A program made the translations under genes and the position numbers. A model generated the notes under the pieces. The model saw nothing but the letters and a program-made list of their open reading frames with translations, did not search any database and was not told where the DNA came from. DNA of 64,000 nt, taken from the NCBI GenBank assembly GCA_964587105.1, contig CAZPKG010000008.1, positions 62,001 through 126,000 on the forward strand, read 5' to 3'. Every line of letters starts with the position of its first letter. Within the stretch, counting starts at the first letter, position 1. Of the stretch, positions 39,084 through 48,778 are shown piece after piece. Origin of the DNA: JABWCQ01 sp964587105. Lineage in GTDB: Bacteria > Electryoneota > RPQS01.

Positions 39084-39156
<73 letters not shown>

Positions 39157-39161
39157 CCCTT

Positions 39162-39199
39162 GTAAATCCGCTACTTACGTGGCGGATTTACTTGTTTAT
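39162..39199 (+). terminator. Terminator of tRNA-Lys
   Basis: GTAAATCCGC (39162-39171) pairs with GCGGATTTAC (39182-39191), followed by TTGTTTATG. Confidence 0.65.
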
Positions 39200-39248
39200 G
39201 GAGGTGCGGGCCCCTCGTGCAGGCAGCACGACTGGGAATTACCTCCAT
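39198..39248 (+). other. Nested inverted repeat / possible structured RNA
   Basis: ATGGAGGT (39198-39205) and ACCTCCAT (39241-39248) close a 51-base element. It holds an inner hairpin CGTGC-AGGCA-GCACG. It lies just after the tRNA terminator. Function unknown. Confidence 0.35.
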
Positions 39249-39278
39249 CGCGGGTTGCTCCTCGAAAATCGATGAAAC

Positions 39279-39307
39279 TTGTTAACTTGCTACAAGTTTG
39301 CTATTTT
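39279..39307 (+). promoter_or_regulatory. Promoter of the DUF3857 operon
   Basis: TTGTTA (39279-39284), 17-base spacer, TATTTT (39302-39307), about 77 bases ahead of the start codon. Confidence 0.45.
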
Positions 39308-39383
39308 CAATCTTAGACAGTTCTTTGTCAGCCCAACGGTTGACCTCCCCCCGTTATCCCCGTTTTTATCCAGATTTTCTATC

Positions 39384-41387
39384 ATGTCCCTCCGATCCCT
39401 AATAATCATCCTTTTACTCATCCTCGGCACCTTGCCGGGACAAGCTCAGCCAAACTCCGGCTCGAGCCCGTACCGCGATCAGATTGAGAGCGCAGGTTCT
39501 GCCGCTGATTACGACGGTGCCAACTCTGTGCTCGTATTTGACTCCACCTGGGTGGATGTTGATTCGACCGGACTTTCGCACAAACGCACCCATACCTTGA
39601 CAAAGGTGTTGACCAACGCAGGCCTCGCTGAAATGCACGCAGCGCGATTCAACTACGACCCCGCTTCCAACAAGATTGAGCTGCTGGTGGCAAGAATTCA
39701 CCGCAAAGACGGTTCGCTTGAAGCGATCTCATTCGACGGCGTGAAAGATTTGCCTCAGCCGACTCACTTGATCTATTGGGGCGCGCGAATGAAAGTCCTG
39801 CCCATACCGCCACTGGAAGTGGGTGATGCCGTCGAGTTTGAATACTCCCAGATGGGTTTTCAAATTGCCTATCTGGCCTCGGACGGCGCTGAAGAAAAGT
39901 ATGTTCCGCCCATGCGCGGTACTTATTACGACGTCGTGATGTTTGGCAGCAATGTTCTGGAGGAGGGCACCCCGCCAATAAAGTTCAAGTCATATACGAT
40001 CACGATGCCCGAGGACAAGCCCGCCCAATTTGAAACGTACAACGGCGATATCAAGTCTGCAATGATTTTCGGTGACAACCGGTATGTCTATCATTTCTGG
40101 AAAGAAGACGTCCCGGCATTTTCGCCCGAAACAAGGTCGCCGGGCTCGACGGACATTGTACCCAAGGTTGTGTTCACAAATGTGCGTTCGTGGGCTGAAA
40201 AATCGCGCTGGTTCTACAATGTAAACGAAGATGCGAAGGTCTTTGAATACGATGATGCAATTCGCCAAGAAGTTGAGCGCATTACCAAAGGCTGCGCCAC
40301 CGATACATGCAAGTTCTATGCGCTGCTCCATTGGGTCGCGCAAGAAATTCGCTACAGCGGAATTTCAATGGGCGAGGGTGAAGGCTATACTCTGCATCCG
40401 GGAACAATGACCTTCAGAGATCGTGCAGGCGTCTGCAAAGACATCGCCGGGATGCTGGTCACCATGTTGCGCGCGGCGGGTTTCACAACGTATCCCGTTA
40501 TGACTCAAGCCGGATCGCGTGTTGAACGCATACCCGCCGATCAGTTTAATCATTGTGTGGTGGCCGTCAAGCGCGCTGACGGCTCATTCTTGATGCTCGA
40601 TCCGACTTGGACGCCTTTCAATATGGAACTTTGGAGCCGAGCGGAATCGGAACAGCATTTTGTGGTAGGAAGCCCTGAAGGCGAAGGGCTTTCCCAAATT
40701 ACGAAGTTCACACCCGAGGAAAATGATTTCTCGTTTGAGATGAAGACTCAACTGACCGAAAACGGAGACTTAAGCGGCAGTGTTACTCTGCAAGGCATGG
40801 CTCAGGCCGATGCACGGGTACGCAGGCCGTTCAGCGATGCCGGACAGGATCATTGGGATGCGATTTGCCAAGCCTGGTTCCACAAAGCTGATCCAGCGGC
40901 GGAGCTTACGAAAGTTACCTACGGCGACTTGTGGAATTTTGCAAAACCTTTTGCCGTCACGATGGAGTTTCGGGTTCCGGGCTATGCACGTAAGTTAGGA
41001 AAGAGAATAGATTATCAGCCGTTCAGTTCAAGATTGCTTTGGGCGGGTGGCTATCAAATGAATTTACTTTCAGGACTTGATTCTGATCATCGAACGCAAC
41101 CGATTCTCACCTATAATCCGCGACAAGTTACGCTGAAAGAGGCTCTTCAATTGCCGGCAGGGATGTCCGTCCGAAAGATGCCTGAACCGCTTGATGAGGG
41201 CGGCGAAGCTGCCAGCACAAAGGGCGGATGGAAGAAGACGCCAAAGGGGTTTGAACTGAATTACGTCTGGCATGTGAAGGAGCGCTGGATACCTGTGAGC
41301 GACTATGCGGATGTGAAAAAGGCCACCGATTCGATCAAGGATTATGATAGAATTGCCTTGGTCATCGAGAAAGGAGGTGCGCGATGA
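39384..41387 (+). CDS. DUF3857 / transglutaminase-like secreted protein
   Basis: A 667-residue exported protein starting at ATG 39384 (MSLRSLIIILLLILGTLPGQA, signal peptide). A DUF3857 domain lies at about residues 45-220. A transglutaminase-like core follows near 300-420 with a complete triad: Cys in RAGVCKDIAGML, His in FNHCVVAV and Asp in MLDPTW. The C-terminal part is a beta-rich domain. These proteins act in the envelope on unknown peptide or protein targets. The stop overlaps the start of a paralogue (ATGA) preceded by AAGGAGG. Confidence 0.88.
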   Translation: MSLRSLIIILLLILGTLPGQAQPNSGSSPYRDQIESAGSAADYDGANSVLVFDSTWVDVDSTGLSHKRTHTLTKVLTNAGLAEMHAARFNYDPASNKIELLVARIHRKDGSLEAISFDGVKDLPQPTHLIYWGARMKVLPIPPLEVGDAVEFEYSQMGFQIAYLASDGAEEKYVPPMRGTYYDVVMFGSNVLEEGTPPIKFKSYTITMPEDKPAQFETYNGDIKSAMIFGDNRYVYHFWKEDVPAFSPETRSPGSTDIVPKVVFTNVRSWAEKSRWFYNVNEDAKVFEYDDAIRQEVERITKGCATDTCKFYALLHWVAQEIRYSGISMGEGEGYTLHPGTMTFRDRAGVCKDIAGMLVTMLRAAGFTTYPVMTQAGSRVERIPADQFNHCVVAVKRADGSFLMLDPTWTPFNMELWSRAESEQHFVVGSPEGEGLSQITKFTPEENDFSFEMKTQLTENGDLSGSVTLQGMAQADARVRRPFSDAGQDHWDAICQAWFHKADPAAELTKVTYGDLWNFAKPFAVTMEFRVPGYARKLGKRIDYQPFSSRLLWAGGYQMNLLSGLDSDHRTQPILTYNPRQVTLKEALQLPAGMSVRKMPEPLDEGGEAASTKGGWKKTPKGFELNYVWHVKERWIPVSDYADVKKATDSIKDYDRIALVIEKGGAR

Positions 41388-43246
41388 AACGCATTTTCGT
41401 TCTACTTGCAACATTTGTCTTAACTTCGTCAGCGCTGGCAGACTTCAACGGTCTCCCAGAGACTGTTCGCGCCAATCTCTCAAGTATTCAAAAATACTCA
41501 AAAGCGTCGTCAATCCTGTTGTCCTGTACAGAGAACTATTCTCTGAATGCTGATGGATCGCAGAACTATGAATGGCATTCTTTCCGCTATTTTCGTGATG
41601 AAGCTGCGCGCGACGCTTGGGGAGACCCGCGAATTAGTTTTGCCGAAGGTCGCCAAACCGTAGAAGTCTTGCGCGCCAGAACCTATACAAGCGACGGACG
41701 ACAGATCGACTGCACACCCGAGAATGCCTTCAATCCGGTGGTTCCCGATGAAATGGACCTTGCCCCGGATTTCGGCGAGTACCGACAACTTGTGGTCACG
41801 TTACTTGGCTTGGAGAACGGCTCAATTTCGGAATTTCACTATCGCGTGATTACTCCAAAACCTTTATTACCATGGCTTCAAGGCCGCGCATTCTTGCGTG
41901 ATGAAGTACCCACTTTAAGGCGAGAGCTAATTGTCGCGATTCCGGCAGGAACTACGCTGAACTATCATGGCGATCGCGGCGCACCCGAACCGGAAATCAA
42001 CGCAAACCAATATGTTTGGAAAATCGGTGAACAGGCCGGTTATATTGCGGACGATTTGGCGGGCAATAAGGAGCTTTTGCCGAATGTCTCGTTCTCAACT
42101 GCGACCAATTGGGAGCAAATCTGCAACGTGCTTAAGGGCCGCATTGATGCGGCAAGTTCAGCAAACTTGACTTTGCCCGCGTCGTTGATTACTGATTTGT
42201 CCGGACGACTTACAGTGGACAGTCGTTTCAATACTATTAAGAATTGGGTGAAAGAACGCTTTAACAAGAAACATTTCGATCACCCCGAGTTCGCATTGTC
42301 GTTGCGACCGGCAAACGAAATTCTTAACAGCGGTTACGGCAACGGGCTCGAGTTAGCGGTGCTGGTCCATAGCTTGGCCGCTTCAAGTGATATACAGTGC
42401 GACCTGTTCCCGCGCTTCCGGCCTGCCCCGGTTATTCCATCACTTTATGACTGGATCGACCCGGTGCTCGCCGTTCATCCCGATTTCAGTCCCGTTTATC
42501 TAACCGATGCGCTATTACCGCGCAGTCAGTTTAGCAGCGACTTACTTTCGTCGAGCGTCTTTGACCTATCCACCTGCAAAGAGCGCGAAACTCCTGCTCA
42601 TGCCAGCGGAACTCCCCACTTTAACGTCTGGCTGTCCCTTGAGAAACTTGATCAGGACACTGTTTTGGGACACGGCTCATTGATCGCAACAGGAAGTTGG
42701 GGTGTCGTAGAGCAGATTCAGGAAGACGGTGTTATTGAGTATTTGAACTCTTCCGTTTCTCTGCCTGGTTTCACTTGCACAAACGCAAACATGAAAGAGC
42801 TGAGTGAACGACGAGCGTCAGTTGACTTTGAGTTTACTGTCACAGCGCTTGACTCCGCGGACGATTTCAGAATTCTACCGCTTGCTCCAATCGACTTCAC
42901 GGACAAGGTCAAAGATGCGCCGTGGGCGATGCCGCGCAGAGAATTTCCACAGGCAATACCACTGGTAGGAGAAATTGCCTTACACATTGATGCCGGTATT
43001 CCTGACGGTTGGCAAATATCCCAAAAACCAGTCGCGGATTCTGAGACGTGGGATTGGAGCAAAGGCGAAGTTACGTGCGACGTCAAAGACGGGCATTTCA
43101 TCTATTCTCGTCATCTGAAACTTGCGCGTGAGTGGTTGGCGCCAACGGGTTGGAGCGCATTCAGAACATGGATGATTGAAAGTGGTCCAAGGCCAAACAA
43201 TTGCGTCGTATTCGAGCCAACACCAACCAAAATGTCCGCCAAGTAG
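41384..43246 (+). CDS. DUF3857 protein with degenerate transglutaminase core
   Basis: A 620-residue paralogue of the preceding protein, with a signal peptide (MKRIFVLLATFVLTSSALA) and a DUF3857 domain (about 45-220). Where the active protein has AGVCKDIAGML, this one has YGNGLELAVLV: the catalytic Cys is Gly and the following Asp is Glu. It is therefore probably a non-enzymatic partner. It is coupled translationally to the active copy, suggesting a complex. Confidence 0.83.
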   Translation: MKRIFVLLATFVLTSSALADFNGLPETVRANLSSIQKYSKASSILLSCTENYSLNADGSQNYEWHSFRYFRDEAARDAWGDPRISFAEGRQTVEVLRARTYTSDGRQIDCTPENAFNPVVPDEMDLAPDFGEYRQLVVTLLGLENGSISEFHYRVITPKPLLPWLQGRAFLRDEVPTLRRELIVAIPAGTTLNYHGDRGAPEPEINANQYVWKIGEQAGYIADDLAGNKELLPNVSFSTATNWEQICNVLKGRIDAASSANLTLPASLITDLSGRLTVDSRFNTIKNWVKERFNKKHFDHPEFALSLRPANEILNSGYGNGLELAVLVHSLAASSDIQCDLFPRFRPAPVIPSLYDWIDPVLAVHPDFSPVYLTDALLPRSQFSSDLLSSSVFDLSTCKERETPAHASGTPHFNVWLSLEKLDQDTVLGHGSLIATGSWGVVEQIQEDGVIEYLNSSVSLPGFTCTNANMKELSERRASVDFEFTVTALDSADDFRILPLAPIDFTDKVKDAPWAMPRREFPQAIPLVGEIALHIDAGIPDGWQISQKPVADSETWDWSKGEVTCDVKDGHFIYSRHLKLAREWLAPTGWSAFRTWMIESGPRPNNCVVFEPTPTKMSAK

Positions 43247-43283
43247 ATCATAACATAGTCCCACTACCTAATACCACCTACTC

Positions 43284-44597
43284 GTGAGCACTTCTTCCAC
43301 TCATACCGATGATGACAACCTCTCGCTGCGAGAGAGTTTTCGGATTATGTTTGGCGCATCGCGCGCCTATTGGTTAGTAAATCTTGTCAATTTCGGCGAT
43401 GGAATCGCCTACTTCGGCATTCTGAACCTACTGACTCTTTTCATTCACGGTCAGATGGGGTTGTCGGATCAAATGACAGGCGTCGCGGTTTCGGTATTTA
43501 CCGGAGCCGTTACCCTTTTCATGTTTTTCGGCGGATTCGTGTCGGATCGGCTGGGCGTTCGCAAAGCGTTGATGATTTCGCTCCTGTTTCTGCTGTTGGG
43601 CAGAGTGTTTCTGACGTCCAGTCCGATGTTCGATGCGGCGGGTATTATGCTCTGGACAAGCCTCGGCCTGATGGCGCTCGGAACCGGCGTACTGCAACCA
43701 ACGTTATATGCCGGCGCCAAGGAATTCTCCGATCCACGCACGTCTGCAATAAGCTACAGCTTGATCTACGCGATAATGAACTTCGGCATCATGATCGAAA
43801 GTTATATGTCGCCGTATATTCGTGAGCACGGCGGTATTGAAGCGGTATTTTGGACAATGGCCGCGGTCAACGGCATTGTGTTGCTGGCTATCCTGCTTCT
43901 GTTCACCCGCAAAGTTGAGGATCGAGATCGTGTTGTGCATATTGAAGAGAAGAAGCACGAACACAAGACTCTTGCGGAGAAGATCAAAGCGCTGCCGATT
44001 CTTGACGCGCGATTTATGGCGTTTATTTTCGTTTTGTTGCCCGTGCGCACGATGTTCGCGCATCAGTGGCTAACCATGCCGCACTATATCATGCGCTGTT
44101 TCCCCGAGTCTGTCGGCGCGCGCTATGAATGGCTGCAAGGCTTGAATCCACTCATCATAACCATCGCTGTTCCGCTTGTCGCGGCGCTAACGCGAAAAGT
44201 CAATGTGATCAAAATGATGATTATCGGGACAGTGATCTCGGCGGCGTCCACGTTCATCCTTGCGCCAGCACCGGATTTAACGCTTCTGATATTGTATATA
44301 TTCGTGTTCTCAATCGGCGAGGCAATTTGGTCGAGTCGATTCTTCGAGTACATCGCCGACCTTGCACCGGCAGGACAAGTCGGCGCATATATGGGTTTGG
44401 CCGGAATTCCGTGGTTCTTGGCAAAATTCACGACAGGATTCTATTCGGGTTTTATGCTTGAAAAATTCATCCCCGAGCAAGGAGTTCAAGACAGCGGAAC
44501 ATTATGGACAGTTTACGGATTTGTCGCGTTGCTCTCGCCGCTCGGTCTCTTGCTGATGCAAAAGTGGATGGTGAAACCACTCAAGCACGAGAGCTGA
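43284..44597 (+). CDS. MFS transporter, POT (oligopeptide)-like
   Basis: A 437-residue protein with 12 predicted helices, starting at GTG 43284. NFGDGIAYFGILNLLTLF in helix one and the loop GGFVSDRLGVRKALM resemble the proton-dependent oligopeptide transporter family, but key POT residues were not all found. It follows the transglutaminase-like pair by 37 bases and may take up their products, which is conjecture. Confidence 0.8.
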   Translation: MSTSSTHTDDDNLSLRESFRIMFGASRAYWLVNLVNFGDGIAYFGILNLLTLFIHGQMGLSDQMTGVAVSVFTGAVTLFMFFGGFVSDRLGVRKALMISLLFLLLGRVFLTSSPMFDAAGIMLWTSLGLMALGTGVLQPTLYAGAKEFSDPRTSAISYSLIYAIMNFGIMIESYMSPYIREHGGIEAVFWTMAAVNGIVLLAILLLFTRKVEDRDRVVHIEEKKHEHKTLAEKIKALPILDARFMAFIFVLLPVRTMFAHQWLTMPHYIMRCFPESVGARYEWLQGLNPLIITIAVPLVAALTRKVNVIKMMIIGTVISAASTFILAPAPDLTLLILYIFVFSIGEAIWSSRFFEYIADLAPAGQVGAYMGLAGIPWFLAKFTTGFYSGFMLEKFIPEQGVQDSGTLWTVYGFVALLSPLGLLLMQKWMVKPLKHES

Positions 44598-44618
44598 CAT
44601 CAGCCTTCATTCAAAAGC

Positions 44619-44649
44619 GAAAACCCGGGCAACTCACCCGGGTTTTCTT
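44619..44649. terminator. Terminator between convergent genes
   Basis: GAAAACCCGGG (44619-44629) pairs with CCCGGGTTTTC (44637-44647). It serves the transporter gene and possibly the convergent gene ending at 44674. Confidence 0.8.
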
Positions 44650-44673
44650 GTCTTGCGAATAGCCTGAGTGTCG

Positions 44674-47600
44674 CTACTTGAGCATCATCAGCTTCTTTGT
44701 CTGCGCAAATGATCCAGCTTCCAAGCGTGCGAAATAGATACCGCTGGCCAGCATTGCTCCGGAGTCATCGCGCCCGTTCCATCTGACGACATGGTGCCCG
44801 GCGGGTTGTTTGCCGTCCACTAATGTGATAACACGCTGCCCGGTGATGTTGTAGATAGAGAGAGTTGCATCTCCAGCTTTCGCCAGTGAAAATGGAATCA
44901 TCGTCTCAGGATTAAATGGATTCGGGTAGTTCGCCATCAAGCCATATTCGTGTACCAAGCCTTCATGAAGCTCTTCGGCGTCGGAAATAAAATCACCTAC
45001 GCCCGCGCGAACCATGAAGTTTGACGGTTGGCTCTGCCAACCCGTCGAGCCTTGATGCCAATAACTTCTCCCTGCATTGCTGCTGTTGTCTGTCGCGATC
45101 CCCGGTTCCCACGGACGTTCTGGAGTCCAATCCAACGTGGCCCAAAAAGGACCAACTGGCGCGGGAAGATTATCGCCGGGAATGTGGACAGTGAAAAACT
45201 CGTTTGCGACCGGCGGGGTGATGAAATACGGCCCGAACTGTTGCGCGCCGGGAATACCGCCGTCATCATCCGCGACGCCGACTCCAATTGGCGCAATCCC
45301 GTTCACTGCGATCTGAATTGTGTAAACAAAATCGTGGTTCTCCGGCATATCACATCGAACGGCGAAGCGGTTTTCGTCATAGGTACCAGAAACGATCATG
45401 AAGAACTCCCAAATCCCGTCATCGTAGGTCAAGTATTCGAGTTCAGGTTCTTCACCAGCGTAAGCGCCTTCCGCCGACGACAGAGGGCCTTCGTACTCGT
45501 CATCACCGTCCATGATAAAACCGCTTACAGAATACTCATTCCATGTGCCGTAAGTCACATTCTCATCCGTATAGGTCTGCACACCGGGTTGAATGTAGTC
45601 GAGAAACTCGCCATTTCGATAGAGCTTGAGTCCGGCAAGACCTGTGAGCGGCAACTCGTCAATTCCAAGAGTGGGATCAATCCAATCTATCTGGAGATCA
45701 ACGCCGCTTCGTACGACCTCAACTTCACTCGGCGAAGCCGGAGGAACATGCAGCGAAGCTTGTATCGAAGTGTTGCTGAAATACTCCGGGTTACTCACGA
45801 TGGACGGAATATTCTGAGGCCACCAGCCGTCGAAACTGGCAACTCCCGCTTGACGCTGAATCACAAAAAAGCCGATTCCCGGAGTTTTGTCCGGTCCGTA
45901 AAGCGCAAGTTGATAAAGCTCTTGAAAGCCCATCGGTATGGCCACTTCACCCGTGAAATATCCCGCAGATGTCGAAAACCCGATTTGCGGATTTGTGAAC
46001 GTGAAATAGGGATCGGCATTATAAGGCTGGCCGGACAACGAACGATAGCGCAAAGTTGATCCTGATCCGTAATAGTATGCCCAGTAGTTGCCTTCGCTGC
46101 CGGAACGATTGTACGACCACGTGTCAGAGTCGTCGTCGTCAACATAGATACCAAAACCCTCAGCGTCGTCAAGCGACGTGTTGGCATGATCCTCACACGC
46201 CAGATAGAGCAAATCTGCGGTGTCGTTATATTTCATATACAAATATGCGGACTGCGGTGGATTCGGACTATCGGTGCCGAAAACATCTGAGATGTCAATT
46301 CTAACTGCGTCCGCCCACTCGTTTGGCGAAAGCACGCCGTCAAAATTCACAGGAGTCGTCATTGGCGGTACAACAGGATCGTAAACCAAGTATGAATCAT
46401 CAAGCGAGCCGACAGCTTCGTTAGAATACTCCGACTCTCCGTTTGAATAGACGCCGGTTACAACGTAGTAATATGTTCGTGTCGGAATAACGCCAATGCT
46501 GTCACCGTAGCTTGTTGCTGTTCCGGGCAAGGAACGAATCAACGCATACGGCCCGCCGGAGAGTGCCGAGCGCCAGACGTGAATAGAATCGGGATCATCG
46601 AGCGAACTCGGACGGCGCGGGCGCGGGGTTGATTGATCTGCTGCCTCTTCGCCTGCGGCGGGCCGCACGGGATTGAGTTCGGGTGTCGGGCCGACAAGCA
46701 CGTCGCCAACCGCCCACAACGCCTCAAGTTCACGCGTGTTTTGAGCCGTTGCACCCAATGCGCTCCAGCTAAGATCAATTCTTCTTAGCTGTCCGCTCAC
46801 CGCAACGAGGTTTTGCGGAGCAACGTCTGTCTCGACAAGACTGAAATTGACGCCGCTTGTCAAACCATCTTCAGTGATGACGACGTTCGCGGCTGAGCCC
46901 CAAGTGTAGCCTAACTTCCGTGCGGTGATTGTATAGCTCCCCGCAGGAATATGATCCAACCTGTATTGTCCCTGAACATTCGTGGTTGCGCGCAGGTGCG
47001 TTCCGGCGGCTTCAATTGTAACGCCTGAATAGTCACCAGTTCCCGCGAGGGTAACATTACCCGCAACACTACCGCCTTCCAAATCCAACGCAAAGCAATA
47101 GGCATTTCCGCCGTTGCCGAAGAAACGATTGTGCACAGCTTTGCCACCCGCCATCAAATGCGTTCCATCGGCTGACAAATCCAAATCATTCGGCGAGCCC
47201 GGATGTGTGTAGGTGTAGAACGGTTCGGAGTTGTATTTTTGATAGACACGAATATCCGGTGCGCCATCCGCCAAGTAGCCCCACGAACAGGCTGCGATGG
47301 TTAACCCATCGTCGGAAATCTCAATTCCGCCGACTAAATCACCCATGCCGGCAGAAACCCACAACGGTGTGCCGCCACCATAGGTTTCAAACACGGCCAC
47401 ATATCCCTCAAAGCCGCCGCCAATGAATTGCAACGAGCCTGCGGCAATCGTTTCACCATTTTCGGAGACGCCTGTCGCGGTCGCCCAATTCGACGTTCCA
47501 CCGCTGAAGCGGTACTCCCAAAGTTGGATGTAATTCTCCGATCCCTGATCCCATGCGTAAACATGGAGTTTGCCGTCGTTATTGCTCCCGCATGTAATAA

Positions 47601-48414
47601 TCCGGCCATCACCGGATATCGTCGCGGGATGTTCCGTGTTGCGGCCATCTTCATTCCAAATCACATTACCTGTCGTCGCATCCAGCACAAAAATTCTGAA
47701 TCGACTGGTAGCAACAAGTGTGGCCCCGTCACTTGAAAAGCGCGCCCCTATCCATTGATTATTGGTGGTCATCATGGGAATTGCACGGCGCCAAATCGGA
47801 GTGGATGATTCAATTCCGTACAGGCTTAGATACAAGCTGTCGGTTCCAAATGTCTCAAGCACGGCAATCTGTCCGCCATCATGGGAGACCCCGATTCCAC
47901 TGAAGTAATGGTCGTCCGGAATCGAAACGGACCACAGTTCGTTTCCCTCCGTTCCCGGAAAAACGCGCAAACTGTGACTTTGACACCAGATCACTTCTTC
48001 GCCGGCTGGCGTAACTGCAACCGCGCTCAGCCCGTCCACACCGGGTACCTCGTAGTTGATGGCACCTGAGACCGCGTCAATAACTTTCAAGTTGAAATTG
48101 TTCAAGCTGATACCAACAGCCGCGATGCTACCGTCATCAGCGATGGCGACGTTGTCCATCAAACCGGTTGGATCGCCTACGCCCCAAAGTAATTCACCAA
48201 TGGCAAATCCGGGTTGGTCTCCGGGGTTTGGCTGCGCAAATTCAACGGTACTCCCCGGAGCCGCATTCGGATCCAAGGTCACTGAGCGAACAACTCTGCC
48301 CTTCGTGCCCTCTTGCACAATTTTCTCAGTCGCGCGGTCGGCCTCGCTTGCGTAGCAAACCGCCGACAAGGTAAGCGATAGCAGAATAGCAATCTGTCTC
48401 GTCGTTGCAGTCAT
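44674..48414 (-). CDS. Large multidomain secreted protein with sorting-like domain
   Basis: A 1246-residue exported protein starting at ATG 48414 (MTATTRQIAILLSLTLSAV). Domains in order are a WD40/quinoprotein-like propeller (about 60-450), a carboxypeptidase-regulatory-like domain (GNVTLAGTGDYSGVTIEAAG, about 455-540), and a fibronectin-III-like segment split by a linker (about 545-690). A CBM9/DOMON-like domain follows (NFDGVLSPNEWADAVRIDIS, about 700-890), then another FN3-like part. A C-terminal sorting-like domain ends the protein (MANYPNPFNPETMIPF, ASGIYFARLE, MMLK). The parts suggest a surface adhesin or polymer-binding protein. No catalytic domain was recognised. Confidence 0.82.
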   Translation of the reverse strand: MTATTRQIAILLSLTLSAVCYASEADRATEKIVQEGTKGRVVRSVTLDPNAAPGSTVEFAQPNPGDQPGFAIGELLWGVGDPTGLMDNVAIADDGSIAAVGISLNNFNLKVIDAVSGAINYEVPGVDGLSAVAVTPAGEEVIWCQSHSLRVFPGTEGNELWSVSIPDDHYFSGIGVSHDGGQIAVLETFGTDSLYLSLYGIESSTPIWRRAIPMMTTNNQWIGARFSSDGATLVATSRFRIFVLDATTGNVIWNEDGRNTEHPATISGDGRIITCGSNNDGKLHVYAWDQGSENYIQLWEYRFSGGTSNWATATGVSENGETIAAGSLQFIGGGFEGYVAVFETYGGGTPLWVSAGMGDLVGGIEISDDGLTIAACSWGYLADGAPDIRVYQKYNSEPFYTYTHPGSPNDLDLSADGTHLMAGGKAVHNRFFGNGGNAYCFALDLEGGSVAGNVTLAGTGDYSGVTIEAAGTHLRATTNVQGQYRLDHIPAGSYTITARKLGYTWGSAANVVITEDGLTSGVNFSLVETDVAPQNLVAVSGQLRRIDLSWSALGATAQNTRELEALWAVGDVLVGPTPELNPVRPAAGEEAADQSTPRPRRPSSLDDPDSIHVWRSALSGGPYALIRSLPGTATSYGDSIGVIPTRTYYYVVTGVYSNGESEYSNEAVGSLDDSYLVYDPVVPPMTTPVNFDGVLSPNEWADAVRIDISDVFGTDSPNPPQSAYLYMKYNDTADLLYLACEDHANTSLDDAEGFGIYVDDDDSDTWSYNRSGSEGNYWAYYYGSGSTLRYRSLSGQPYNADPYFTFTNPQIGFSTSAGYFTGEVAIPMGFQELYQLALYGPDKTPGIGFFVIQRQAGVASFDGWWPQNIPSIVSNPEYFSNTSIQASLHVPPASPSEVEVVRSGVDLQIDWIDPTLGIDELPLTGLAGLKLYRNGEFLDYIQPGVQTYTDENVTYGTWNEYSVSGFIMDGDDEYEGPLSSAEGAYAGEEPELEYLTYDDGIWEFFMIVSGTYDENRFAVRCDMPENHDFVYTIQIAVNGIAPIGVGVADDDGGIPGAQQFGPYFITPPVANEFFTVHIPGDNLPAPVGPFWATLDWTPERPWEPGIATDNSSNAGRSYWHQGSTGWQSQPSNFMVRAGVGDFISDAEELHEGLVHEYGLMANYPNPFNPETMIPFSLAKAGDATLSIYNITGQRVITLVDGKQPAGHHVVRWNGRDDSGAMLASGIYFARLEAGSFAQTKKLMMLK

Positions 48415-48466
48415 GGTAGTTGTTCTCCGACTAAATTGAATAGGCAAGACAACGGAAATTTGAGAC

Positions 48467-48495
48467 AAAATACTAATTAGTTCTGAGCAATTCAA
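48467..48495 (-). promoter_or_regulatory. Promoter of the large secreted protein
   Basis: On the minus strand TTGAAT (48495-48490), 17-base spacer, TATTTT (48472-48467); leader about 45 bases. Confidence 0.5.
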
Positions 48496-48641
48496 TTCCG
48501 GTATTCGTCCGAAGAAAATGCGCGTATTTGTTTTGCCATTCTTGCGCCACGACTTCACCCATGTAAAGCGAACAATCATGTTTCGCGTTGTCCTGCAATT
48601 GCATGTGTTTGTAAGAGCTTTATTTTCAGGAAATTATGCGC

Positions 48642-48670
48642 TTGAATAAGTCGCAAACTTTAGTTATATT
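48642..48670 (+). promoter_or_regulatory. Promoter of P5C dehydrogenase
   Basis: TTGAAT (48642-48647), 17-base spacer, TATATT (48665-48670); leader about 100 bases. The rest of the 48415-48778 gap holds no gene. Confidence 0.55.
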
Positions 48671-48778
48671 ATGGATTACAGATTTGTGTGCTGCGTGGGC
48701 TCCACTGGAGTAGTGGTTGCGCAAAACTCTCCGAAATACGTCAATTAATAGCTATTAGGTTTCCAAGGAATCCCGTTT

